From NCBI GenBank assembly GCA_000827495.1, contig KN817600.1:62001-126000 (forward strand): a stretch of 64,000 nucleotides of DNA. The letters are read 5' to 3'. The stretch comes from Hypholoma sublateritium FD-334 SS-4 (lineage: Eukaryota; Basidiomycota; Agaricomycetes; Agaricales; Strophariaceae). Below the pieces are notes generated by a model that was given only the letters and a program-made list of their open reading frames with translations, had not been told where the DNA came from and did not search any database. Below are positions 1 to 11,393 of this stretch, piece by piece (position 1 is the stretch's first letter; each line of letters starts with the position of its first letter). The position numbers and the translations under genes were made by a program.

Positions 1-188
1 TACGCGTGTCAATCCCACTATTTAAGCGCGACATTTTCTGAAATTTCTTCCAGGCTTATGATGTATCAAACAGCAAACCTTATTCCAATTCAGCGCGTTT
101 GACTCCAAATCCGCTTTCTTCCTCTTCAACCGTGATTGCACTTTGCTGTGTCTCCTCCCTTACACTGAAATGTTTTCCCCAGATCAAC

Positions 189-3100
189 ATGTCACTGGAA
201 CAACCCATTTACTCGCCGAACCGCTGGTTCATTCCAGACCTAACATCTCCCTTACACTCCTATAAGTCCCCTGTCGAGCCCAGAACTAGTCCCTTGCGCG
301 ATATTCCCGTCTCTCCAAGTTACAAATCGATATCTTCGAAACATGCGGCTGGTCCACCTCGACCCAGGACCCCCGAAGTTGAAAAGATTGATATGATATC
401 CGTTTATACCATGGACGCGGATGGCGAAGACGATGACGACGACGTTATTATTGTCGAAAATATGGTTGTGAGTGATATGTTATTGTGATTTAGATTGCCT
501 CTAAATACGCATATTCGCCTCAGGCGAATCCCTCGCCAGAGAAATCATCAGATGTGATAGATATGGTGAGTCGAAGCGAACATCCACCAGGTTCTCAACC
601 TTATGTGCATTCGCCAGCATGAATCCCTCTTCACACCGCCGCCCTCACAAGATGGATGGATTCCCCTTGAAAACATCTTCACCCCTCCGCCAGAATCATC
701 TAAAGGCCTGCCCACGGTCCGTAGAATACGGATGGACTATGTCCAGGTCCCGCCGCTCAAGCGACCGCGATCGGACTACAAGCCCATGCCGCGACCAACT
801 TTGCCTCGACCACCTACGGAGAAGAAAAAGCGCCCCGCCAAGCACGTAGAGAGCCACAGCGATCTGGCGCGCGCGATGCAGGCGGCGTACGACAACAACG
901 AGAGCCTAGGAACGTTGCCGCGGAATCCGACCATGGTTAAGCGGAAAGTGGCACCAAAACCCGACGCAAGTTTATCACGATTTTCATCGCAATCTGTCGT
1001 TGTAGTCAAGCCTCAGAAACCGCCACGAGAATCCACTGCCAGCTCTTCCCGCTTTTCATCTGTGTCGCTCTCCGCAAGCAGACCACAGCACCCCCCGACG
1101 ACCTCGTCCCGCTTGTCATCGGAGTCGCTTTCCGCGAGCAGGCCCCAGAAACGCCGGACCGGCGAAGATCAGCCGCAGTTGCAAGCGAATGTATCGAAAC
1201 GGCCTCGAGTCACTATCGATCTGACAATGTCCGATGCCGAGGGAGGGCAAGAAAAGGCGCGGCCTCCAAAACGCCCAGTCGCCCGCACATCTTCGTCGGC
1301 AGGGAATAATGCTCTTCAAATATCCATTGCCATTGTGCGACCCACCCCGCCCGACGTGCTTCTGCACAATACGCGTTTCCTTCGGCAGCACCTTTCCCCT
1401 GCGGTGTCTTCAGGCATTCGGAATGCAACCGGTCGTGATATATCGAACCAAAGGCAAAACGCCGCCGGCGCTGTCGTGGCAAGACCAAACCCTTCAAGAC
1501 TGAGTCACTATACATCCACTCCTTTTCCTCAGGGCGAACTTTCGTTAGGCGGATTTTTGGAGTACGGGGACGATGATACCGAGGATGAAGAGTCAGAGGA
1601 CGACGACGATATCCCTCTCGTCGATCTTATCTCGCGCCGCAAGGCATCGATGGCACCCAGTACCAGCGGTCGCTGTGAGTCTGTCGTCCCGATCCCGAGC
1701 GGAGCCCGCCGTGATTCGGTCGTCCCGCTCGCAGTGCCGCATTCTGTACAAGTTCAGAGACGCGGACCCCCGAGCCATGGGACCAGGAAGACGCCCTCAA
1801 CCGCGCGACCGCCTACCGCACGACCAGCTTCTACCGCACGACCAACTTCTACCGCACGACCGTCTAACACAGGAGCATCTGCCAGCGCACGACAGTCTTC
1901 CAACGCGCAACAGTCTAGTACGCGACCGTCTGGCGCACCGGTTATTCATTGTCAGGTCGAAGCTCCCATCTCTGCGCTTGGCTTTCTATTGCCTGGACGT
2001 GCGCCGCCTAGAGAGCACCAATTTGTTCATATCGCTGCGCACCCCGCGCCGAGGACTGCGTCGGCGTCTTCGGGATCGCAAGTGAACGGACATGTGCTGT
2101 CGCAGTTGTCGAGGCCTAAGATCGCGCCGTCATCATCAGGTATTCCTATTGCTGTGAACAAATCTGCACCCTCGCACCCCTTGCCACCTACTCCGCTCCG
2201 GATCTCCCCAGGACCTAGTGTGATTAGCCATGCACCATCACCACCGCCGCGGCCTGCTAGCGCCACGCCAGATCTCCCTGCCACCCCCGCGCAGCCGTCG
2301 CCAAAGGCGCTGGGGAAACGGCGTGCTGTAACTCCGCCACCGCCGCCGATACCGCCGCCGCATCCACCGCCAGATTATCGCAGTCAGCAGAATTCCGACG
2401 CTCACCTGTTGCAGAGCACGAAGGGCAACCTCGATATATTCCTCCATGACTATTCTCCGGCCAAGTCGGCGGACGGCGCATCGACGAGTGCGGCGGCGCA
2501 CTTTCTCGACCAGGGGGTGCTGCCATCACCATTTCCGTCGCCCACCGCGTACGGTAGGCTCACCCTTGGCGGCCTTTCTGGGCCCTCGCACGCGTATCAA
2601 GGCAGCCTGCTGGCCAGCCCTGGTTCATCGCGTCCAGTCGCATTCCTCTCGAGTACCTTCGATGATGAGCAGCGGCAACTCGACACCCCTGACCCTTGGC
2701 TGCAGTTTATACAGGAAGACACGGAGTACGAGTTTACCACCGTCGACCCAACTTTGCTCGGCGATCACGCTCCCGTCGTCGCTCTGCAGGCGCCAGCACC
2801 TGGGACAGTTGTAGAGCCTGCAGGCCGGGATGCTTCGGCTCTCTTCGACTCGCCGCAGCTCTTCCCCTCGTCCATCTCGTCTTCGCGAGCATCGCCCATG
2901 TCGGACGTGTTTGATCTGGAGTACCAGCCGTCGGCGTCGATGACCTCCGCCTCCGCGCCGGACCGTGCGCATGCGTCACTCTCGCCGACTGCATCCGACT
3001 TCGACAAACTTGTGCTGCACCGGACCCCACCGCGCAAGCGGATGGAGAGGGTGGGCGAGGTGGACGCCGCCGCAGGTCGGCTCTCACCAGCGGGCGACGC

Positions 3101-4202
3101 GACAGTGACATCCGAATACTGTTCGTCCTCGTCCTCCTCGTCCTCGTCCGATGATGACCTGAGCTCGGACGGTGCACACAGACGGACGAAAGTAACGGCG
3201 GCGCCGGGGTTCCCGGTCGCGAACCTCTTGGTTTCGCGTCCACAGGCGGCGTCGGGGCACCAGTGGCCGCAGAATCCGACGCAGGGTTCACTGTACTGCC
3301 ACCAGTGCCGGAATAGGTCGAACATCTCCAAGATGGCGTGCAAATGCGGCAAGTTCTTCTGCGCACGCTGCCTCGTAACCAGGTACGCGCGTGCACCACG
3401 TCGTATATTTTTTCTGACAGTCTTTACGCTTTTACTTTACTTTCTGGGCGTCAGGTATCAAGAGCGGACGTTCGATCTCACGAAGCGCCAGCCGAATTGT
3501 CCTTACTGCGACCAGACATGCAACTGCTCGATCTGCTGTGTGAAGCAGGGCAAGAAATACGTTTCGCAACGGGGGAAGAACACCATGCGCCCAGCGTCAA
3601 AGCGTGCCGGGCCGCTAGGCCGCACTACCGCGATGCATATCTTTTCCCCTCTGTTGCCGCCGTCCGCCTTTGTACGCCCACCGCAGGCGACGCAGTACTG
3701 GGGTACGGTCTACTCGGTCGACCGCGGACGCAAGCTGGGCGCGGCCTTCACGCAGCCTGGTGCGGACGGCCTGCCACCCGTCGTATATGCGAGCGCAGTG
3801 GCTCAGTCCACGCGCCCGCGCCCGCGCCCAGAGAAGCCGGCCCGCGTATTCGTCGGAAAGGTACAGCGCGCTTGGGGCTTCGGGAGGCACCCGTACGTCG
3901 TGAACATCCCGCCGCCTGCGCTGTCGCCGTCCCGGAGCGTAAAACGGCGGAGGGGCGTCGTGTCTATGCCAGGACGAGTGCGCTGTATCGTGGGCAACGC
4001 AGACGTGCTGCGCTACCCCGTCCGCACGTATAACGACGACCTACTCGCGGGCCTGTCGCCGCTCACCTCTATAGACGATTCCGACGAAGACAGCAACGGC
4101 AACGGCACGGTGGGCGAACAACCACTGGCAGCGGCAGCAGCAGCGGTATCAGAAGGTACGGACCTGCTCAACTTTTCACCAGATCGGCGGTCCGGAAACT
4201 GA
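189..4202 (+). CDS. Large nuclear-type protein with 4CXXC (MAO-A repressor R1-type) zinc finger
   Basis: Inferred exons are 189-467, 524-565, 618-3382 and 3455-4202, giving about 1277 residues. Most of the protein is low complexity: Pro/Ser/Arg-rich stretches, an acidic run near residue 85, and a Ser run followed by Asp near 3125-3160. The only recognisable domain lies around 3296-3570, with ordered Cys pairs CHQC, CKCG, FCARC, CPYC and CNCSICC. This matches the zinc-finger domain of the monoamine-oxidase A repressor R1 family (also in CDCA7-like proteins), which is linked to DNA or chromatin binding. The start at 189 is chosen because it joins in frame through two short introns. The fourth exon follows a 72-nt intron whose length is a multiple of three. 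The C-terminal 250 residues are not recognised. A role in transcription or chromatin is an inference from the zinc finger. Confidence 0.82.
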
Positions 4203-4778
4203 GTTCGCGCGCTGCACTAGAGGTCTTTGTCCCTGGAAGCCTCGAGGAACGCGACGTCGCGCGCGCAATCGCGGCTAGCTTTCGTGCACTTGGAATCGCG
4301 TTTATTGTCGAGGACATCCCCTCGTATTAATGCTGCCCATTGCCCCATTACCCTCTGATCGACCCCCGCTGAATGCATGACATCTGTACCATATTGATCG
4401 CGTGCCTACCATATTGCTGGTTTCATCTCGCCTCCGGTCTGATTTATTCTTTATCGGGTTCCACGTCGTCGATGTACATAGCACATACCTAGCGTCTGCA
4501 CATCTTGCCTACATACATACACATTTTTGTTGATGTTCTACATACTTTATATGTCTGTCATACATAATCCCCCAATATACGCCAAGCGAGAATGCAACCC
4601 TTCGTACTCGGCTACTTTTGATGATAGATACCTATTAGTATAAATGTATTGTGCAGCAACGTTTTGTCCATTCAAGGCCAAGAGTATATATATGTAGAGA
4701 GCGCGAATTTATAGGCGCAAGAAGTTGAGGCGAATGCCACAGACATTTATTATCCCTGGCCGATCTACTGGGTGAACT
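4203..4778. other. Intergenic, AT-rich 3' flank
   Basis: After the stop at 4202 the sequence becomes AT-rich with scattered TACATA and TATATA runs typical of fungal 3' flanks. I see no open frame with coding character, no RNA gene and no repeat. Confidence 0.6.
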
Positions 4779-5018
4779 TCAGTGTCCGCCCTTGCGACGA
4801 GGAAATCCAAAAGAAATCAGCGAATCATTGGGTTTACCAGTCGACTTGGGGCGGACACGAAGCGAGGAAAACGAGATGCTGAAGGGCAGGGTGTTCGTAA
4901 GCATCAACACTTCAGAAGGAACACTGTCGCTGTCCGGCGTGATTATGGCATGGAGTGTGTTCCCACTGTCCGCCAGGCATAGAGCAATATCCTGCCCGTA
5001 GCTACTAGGTTTCAGCAA
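4779..5018 (-). CDS. Possible 3' exon of an unrecognised small gene
   Basis: A minus-strand frame of about 79 codons ends at 4779 with a basic tail (FPRRKGGH). Upstream on the same strand (5020-5375) lie short open pieces with plausible splice signals, but I could not join them into one convincing frame. No family is recognised. It could be the last exon of a small conserved protein or chance coding potential. Antisense frames of similar length exist here, so confidence is low. The rest of 5019-5742 holds nothing I can support beyond the NAP1 3' flank. Confidence 0.2.
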   Translation of the reverse strand: MLKPSSYGQDIALCLADSGNTLHAIITPDSDSVPSEVLMLTNTLPFSISFSSLRVRPKSTGKPNDSLISFGFPRRKGGH

Positions 5019-5742
5019 TATCCAGCAAACATAGCAAATTGGAGGGGAGCAGAAAGTTCGTCAGAAAGAAACGCAAGAATCCTGAAAAGGTAGATGGTTG
5101 ATGATAAGCGCAACGCGTACTTAGTTTACGGCTTTAACCCGATCGCAGCACCTCAGTTACACATATTGCTTGAGTTGAAAACAAATATCGACGCACCTGA
5201 GGAAGAACTTACAAGAAAGGCTCATCGGTTCAAATACTTGCCTTCTGCTAACAGGATATCCTCCAATTTTCTGAAAAACGGGCCGAAAACCATCACCCTA
5301 CCTCCTGTCCCTGACCCACCGCCGCAAGAGAAGCAAACATCGGCCAAGAAATGTATTCAAATTAAACATACGTAGTAAGAAAACGGTGAGTATAGGTGGT
5401 ACATAAGTACGATCAAGCGGATGTACTCTGGTAAGCTTGGAGTTCGAACGAGCAAATGGGGGGCTTAGAAGATGGGGGACGTGCGTATTGTGCAGAAATT
5501 GGGAAAGTGAATGTCTGAGCGGAAGCAGGGGTGCATACGAGAGAGGCGGAGCGTAGCGACGAAGTGGAACAAGAAGGAGAAAGAGATATTCGCACGGCTA
5601 TCACGACGATGACTCGGAAAATTGAGAATGAGCGACGACACGTTAGGTGCCGCCGCCCTGTAAGGTACTAATCTGCGCCCTGCCGCACGAGCACCAGAGA
5701 GGTGCCTGCTGAACCAACTTCGTTGTCGCTCGCGAGTCTCGC

Positions 5743-7427
5743 TCACTGATTCTTGCATTCCTCGGGGTTGACGTTTGCCTGAGGTGCGCCACCGCGGCCT
5801 TTTGTCGGGCCACCGCGCCTTCTCACAGGGACGTCGTTGTCGGAATCAGAGTCCTGAAGGAGAGTTAGATCGTAGAAATGATTGCGAAAACAGGTGTCTT
5901 ACATCGTCGTGGAAGTGCTCATCATCATCCTCATCCTCGTCGTCTTCGTCGTCGAACTCGTCATCATCCTCGTCCATCATGTCGTAATGGAGTGCCTTTC
6001 CAGTGAAGTAGTCGACGGCGCGGGGGATGACCTTGATCGATATGTGAGCTAGGTACTATGTGGTGAGATAGGAGAAAGTTGTACCTTCTCCTTTAGATCC
6101 TCGCCGATCTGGTAGTCCTCCTCGAGTTTCTCCTCGAGCTCCTCGAGCTCCTCATCCTCGAATTCTCCGTTCTCCAGAGCCTCGTCTGTGGGTGGCTCGG
6201 GTGGAGAGAAGAAGTTGAAGAAGGAGTCGGTGGGGAGCGCCTTACGCACGAGGCGAGTGCGGTTGGTGTCTATCAAAGCCAATCAACCNGGCATCCAGGN
6301 AAGCAAGACATGAGCATGCACATACTCTTGTTCCTCTGCTTCTTGATCTCAAACTCCTTCGTCAGGTCCTTGTCCTCCTTCCACTTGATCTTGGTGCCGA
6401 GCGCGCGATCGTACACGAAATCACCTGAGTAGCCGACCTCTTCTTGGTAGAGGTAGGTCTTCTCGAGGATCTCGTTATCGAAGAAGGCGTTCTTGCTGAA
6501 CTCGAAGAGAATCTTGAAGCCGGGTTTTCCCAAAGTCTTGCCGGACTTGTTCTCGCCTTCAGTGAGATATTCCAGACGGACATCAACGAGCGATTTCAGG
6601 GCCTCCGCATCACGGTCGGTGATCATCTCATTCAGGGCGATGTGGTTCCTGAGTGCGGTAAGCCAGAATTCGGGAATACCGTTGGCGGCAGGGGTGCTGT
6701 CCTTGGGCAGTGGCGTGTAATCTTCGTCTTCCTTGATAGATGCCTGCTCGCCGGCCTCAATCTCCGCGGTAGTGGCGGCGGCCTTTCCGTTGATGATTGC
6801 GTTGCGGCGTTCGTAGAGAGGTTTTTGCAGGCCGAGATACTGCGCAAAGGATTAGTAAATATTTAGATAGAGCGGAGGGGTGAAAATCAAGATAAGAATA
6901 ACGAAAGATGAGACCGATGGCCATTTTCCGTTTCTCCGGATTTCATTCTGAGCACACGAAAGCAGAAAGTTATGCGTGTGCAGCAAAATCGGAGTATCTA
7001 TCGATCGCCCGGTGCGATGAAGATCTGCAGAAAAAGCGAGAAAAAGACCAACCTTCTTCTCGAGCTCTAGGCATTCCCGCTTGTACTGATTTTGCAGTTC
7101 ATTCTGCTTCACCTGGACGCCTTTGAGGGCCTCGACGTTCAGCTTCACCTCGACAGGCAGGCTCTCGATGTATCCCGAGCTCTTTCCAAGGAGGTCGGCC
7201 AGCTTTCCCTGGACCATCCCGAGCATGTGGTGCTCAAGGCCCGCGAGCGATTGCAGGCCCTCGCCAGACTCATCGGCGGCACCCGCCTCGCCCTCGTTAT
7301 CTTCAGAGATATCTGGAACAGTCGGACGCGAGAGGCCCAGCGCGATGGGGGCCTGCGTGAGGGGCGTGTTTTGTGGTGTGGGAGCTGTGATTCCGCCGGA
7401 GCCTGAGATTTGGACGTTGGAGGACAT
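5743..7427 (-). CDS. NAP1: Nucleosome assembly protein NAP1
   Basis: Inferred exons are 7427-7053, 6839-6326, 6269-6085, 6031-5903 and 5853-5743, giving about 437 residues, close to the usual NAP1 length. The order is a disordered N-terminus, a long helical region (QNQYKRECLELEKK), the NAP core with EFWLTALRNH and YTPLP, a stretch containing TKIKWKEDKDLT, the motif FFNFFSPPEPP, and a strongly acidic Asp/Glu tail. These are hallmarks of NAP1, a histone H2A-H2B chaperone that shuttles between cytoplasm and nucleus. The protein ends in CKNQ, resembling the CKQQ-type prenylation box known from NAP1 proteins in other eukaryotes. The 213-nt first intron is long for this window. Two N bases fall in intron 2 and do not affect coding. 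Confidence 0.95.
6289..6300. other. Two ambiguous bases (N) in a NAP1 intron
   Basis: Single N symbols at 6289 and 6300 lie inside the intron 6270-6325 of NAP1. They mark uncertain base calls in the assembly and do not touch a splice site. Confidence 0.95.
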
Positions 7428-9131
7428 TCTGTGTGCCAGGAAGTGGTGAACAGCAGAAAAATTTGGGGAAAAGCAAAGGCAAGAGGCGCGATCAGTCGCG
7501 ATCTCCGGGTTCATCATCTAAGCGGAGTTTCGGCTCTTTCCGGCAAATTATTTGCATCTCCGCCCATCTACTCCAGTCTTCGACACAATTTCGACATCCT
7601 GTCTTGTGTTAGTTCATTTTTTTTGAGACCTAGAAGGCCTTTGAAGAGGCGCTAAATATCATATTTATCCCAATTTTTCAGTCGGATCCTTCAAGTTCAA
7701 TTCGCGGCTCCCAAGACTGAGTTTTATTTGATTGGCGTCCCGCAGTAGAGATTGCATGCAAGTAACACGCCACTTGTCAATCCTGAGATGAGTAATACTC
7801 TAATAAAATCATTGCCGAGATGAACAATAGCTTTTCAAGGGGTTTGTTATTTAATTTTCAATACAAGGCAAAATTTGATTCCTCTTTTTAATGGAGGCGG
7901 TAATGCAGCGACTTTGGATTTTGGGAGCATTTTGGTTTGATTTTGATAAGTCTACTCATGCTGTAATTTCAGTCAAAATATATGGGGGACACCGACCTCA
8001 CATCTTCTTAGTCAGTGCTCTTGAACGGAGAAACGACTCTGCTTGCGGCGATTAGACAAACGCCACGCTATTTAGTACTCTCCCCCTTGAGGAGTTGACT
8101 TACGATCATGATGTCAATTCAACATTTGTTGAAGTAAGGCTCGGAATTCCGGCCCGTCACCTGGAGGCTCTTGACTTTAAATATTGTTACTAGAATTTCT
8201 TCAAAATCACTATGCAGATTTATTCAGTACCTCAAGATCAATCAAATGCCAACCACCAAAAGCAATGCATTCTCATGCGCATGTTCACTACGTTCGTCAG
8301 AGCTGCTCATACGCTACATATAAGTATAACAAGCTTAATCATCGACTATCGATGAATCCTGGCTGCCAGTAACCATTCCGTTGGGCGACGTGAATGTTGA
8401 GATCGAAAGGGAGTGAGTCAACCACTGGCTGCTCGCAGGAAATTCGCCCGTTCGCCCTTTCCAGCACATGTTCAATTCAAGGAAGACTTTATGAAGAAAC
8501 AGGGAATCCGGGCTTTCTGCGAGCCTTAAAGTGTGCCAATGTTAGGAATATCAGACGACTTCAAGACCAACACCGGATGTCCGCCGAACTTGGCTCACGG
8601 GCGCTTAATAAAGAAAGTCATCAGGAATCTTTTCTCATCGGGTAAGGGGCCTGGCAAGATGTGGCCAGTATTTTATCCCAGCGCTCATCGTGCTTATTTA
8701 AATATAAAACACGCCGTGGAACACGAATCGGACCGACACTTCGAAGTTCTAGCAATGATTGGGTCCTTGAATATCTTGTCCAACTTCTTTACGTGGTTCC
8801 AAGCTGCCTCTAAATTAGGTTCAGTGGTTCCCCGATACGAGAACATATCGGATGGTATATGTTTCTCACCGAGCCCCAGCTATCAGACGCCTACGATATA
8901 CCGTTAGGCTATGGATATGAAAGATCAAGAAGCAAGAAGTACTAATTGCTCACTGGGGGTTCATCCGTTCCATTCGCATCTAAACAAGAAGCCTTTGTGC
9001 ACATCCATTCGCTTACTGTTTAATTCTTCCTATTCCAGCTTGACTAGAAATAATTAAACGACTTGACGTCCGCGGAATAATACTGATGTCGTTTGGCAGT
9101 TAGTGAGGATACTTTTTTTCAACCGTAGCTG

Positions 9132-9884
9132 TTGAACGTTGAGGGGGTATCACGAAGCTTTAAGGTTCTGTCAATATGTCCTTCCGAGTCTTGGTCAATA
9201 TTATTATTCGAAGTCGGGCGAGAGTACCGGGACTCATCCGATATAGTCAAAAGATATGTATATGACTGGCTATTCATTCCAGGACCCGGAGCTCTATATA
9301 GAGGTGAGGCCTCGCCTTCACAAATACGAGCGCAATGCAGGCTTACGATGATTTGGGGAGAAGTGTGGTATTTTGAGTTCAAAGAATACATACTCAAGTA
9401 TAGTAAACGATACCAAGTGCTTCTAGTGAATACGAATACCGAATCACATTTTTTAAGGACTTCCCTCGCTCCGTCAGGGATACTATCACTGCTCTGGAAT
9501 TCACGCTATTGGCAGTCACAGTGCGACGCGGCATCCCGGTTCAAAAATAGACTGCGTTATTTTTATCTAGCTATTGTTATCCCTTCCGAGCAAGGGACGA
9601 GACATCCACATGCATGGTTATCTCACACAACCTACTCTCAACCTCAGTCAGTCCATGTACAAGAAGCTGTGATAATTGTGGACGCGATTCTTTCCTTTTC
9701 ACGCCTATTACTCGAAGCAACGTCCTGCCTTCGAAATAATTATACAACCGAAGTTTTGGCGGTTTGTTATTGGCGGATAGAGCGGAAGGCCTGGAAATCA
9801 TACTACACCAGGACTGTACCCGTCTCTCTCGAGGATTGCTCACATATCTCGAGAGCGGCCACCGTTCCAACTGGCGGCCGCTAA
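9132..9884 (+). other. Orphan open reading frame, 250 codons, unrecognised
   Basis: This uninterrupted frame is longer than expected by chance for the AT-rich surroundings. The translation is rich in Ser, Tyr, Trp and Arg, shows no domain, no signal peptide and no clear membrane segment, and contains no obvious intron. Its codon use does not resemble the GC-rich third positions of the neighbouring real genes. It may be a remnant of a decayed gene or repeat, or pure chance. Confidence 0.15.
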
Positions 9885-11302
9885 AAGCACTTTCTGATCT
9901 TCACACCGAGGCGTAAATTGGCTGTGCATAAGCGTCCGCTCTGTCTACTAATGGAAGAACGGCTGATCGGCGCTGATTGGGCAGCTATTCATAATAGTAA
10001 TGACAAAATCTTACATAGGCGTTCCCAAGGCCTATCTAAAGGACGGCGGCTTTAATTTACTATGTAGGTAGCCCAGTCGAACGCAGCGCGGGGCCCCGGA
10101 TCACGAGTACCCACTGCATACTCCCAAGCGCTCCCACCGCTCTCTAATAATGTACGGTATTTCCCTGCTACATATTCCCGCGATTGTATTCGCTGACTGC
10201 TACGCGACGACAAGGAGCGAATAAGGTGTGTTGCGATAAGTCGGAGGGCCGCGCTGGCGTCCCGAGGAGCGCCGCACGTTCCCCGTCTTCTCGCCGGGGG
10301 AGCAGTATCCTGGATATGTCCGGCTGGCACATGCAGACGGTGCCCCAAGCACCCGACAGACTCCGACCCATCTGCGGGGTCCAACCCCACATATTCCCCA
10401 GCCGATCAGGCGATCAGATGCGCTCTGTCATCTCCGTCGCAAAACCCCTGGCCTGGACCTGGAAGGTGCACTGAGATGCACTGCTCAGGACTCGGGCCTT
10501 CCATCCGATCAATCTTCGACCGGTGCGCTGCGCAACATCTCTAAGATAACAAGGTTATTTCCGTCGACATTTCTCATCACATCAAATACCCCAAGTGCGC
10601 GGGCCATCTGGACATGTAGCTTGTTATTCTTACTGCGGGGTTGTCCGGCAATGCGGAGTATCTTCCCAGGTGCATAGTGTTTCTTACCTCTGAATTTACC
10701 TAGATGGTCCTGGTCGAGCAATAAAAGACAGCCTGCGGCAGCAAAATGAAATCTAATCTCATAGGGGTACCCCACCATGTGGGGTAGACTGGGGTAAGCC
10801 GTAAACTACCGTAAACTTACCTAAACATACTTGGCACGCGATGCGGGGAAGGAATGGAAACCTAAATCGTCATCACACATAAGCCAAACATCAGCATAAA
10901 AAATGTAGATTCGGGACTCGGAGTCCCGTAGGAGTGCATTTGAAGTTCACGGCGTAAATGAGGTACCACTGAGATCGCATCTTGCTGGCAGAGGCAAAAC
11001 TATGTCGCTCAGTAATCCAACAACAATCCATAGAGCAGCCTGGAGGCCAAAAGAAAGTTTCAGCTCATCACATCAGCGCTGCAACTGCCGATGAGACAAG
11101 AGAGAGCTCGAGATATTTTCATTATAAGTCTGGGCAGATATAGCCAAACCTAATAGGAGTCTAGACATTTAAATCTCAATTACGCCCATTGCGGAAGCGG
11201 AATGTACCGCGGTATGAATGGCCTCATGGTGTAAACACCTGATCACCGGGCAATCGCAGCATCATCGTAGTTTTCTCACACCCCAGAGGGGCGCCTCCAC
11301 GA

Positions 11303-11310
11303 CGATATAA
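11303..11310 (+). promoter_or_regulatory. TATA box of the aldehyde dehydrogenase gene
   Basis: CGATATAAGG sits about 85 nt before the ATG at 11394 and is followed by a pyrimidine-rich leader, as in other TATA-driven genes of this window. Confidence 0.5.
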
Positions 11311-11393
11311 GGCCGCCTACCCCACTATCTATTTTCGCACAAACCTTCTTTTGAGACCCATCCTCCTCACACTCCCCATCCCACACGCCCAGA

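Larger units (their letters stand above)
7428..11393. other. Long gene-poor stretch
   Basis: No convincing gene is seen in nearly 4 kb between the start of NAP1 and the aldehyde dehydrogenase. The NAP1-proximal part to about 9.1 kb is AT-rich. An open frame of 250 codons at 9132-9884 (+) has no recognisable domain. A GC-rich patch lies at 10.05-10.48 kb. Several short perfect hairpins lie at 9.8-10.9 kb (see findings). No terminal inverted repeats, transposase or reverse transcriptase motifs were recognised, although old repeat remnants would be hard to see by eye. Confidence 0.5.

Noticed and set aside
1116..3399. Long antisense open frames opposite the 4CXXC gene
   Set aside because: They are shadows of a GC-rich, low-complexity coding exon; they have no motifs, starts or splice signals of their own.
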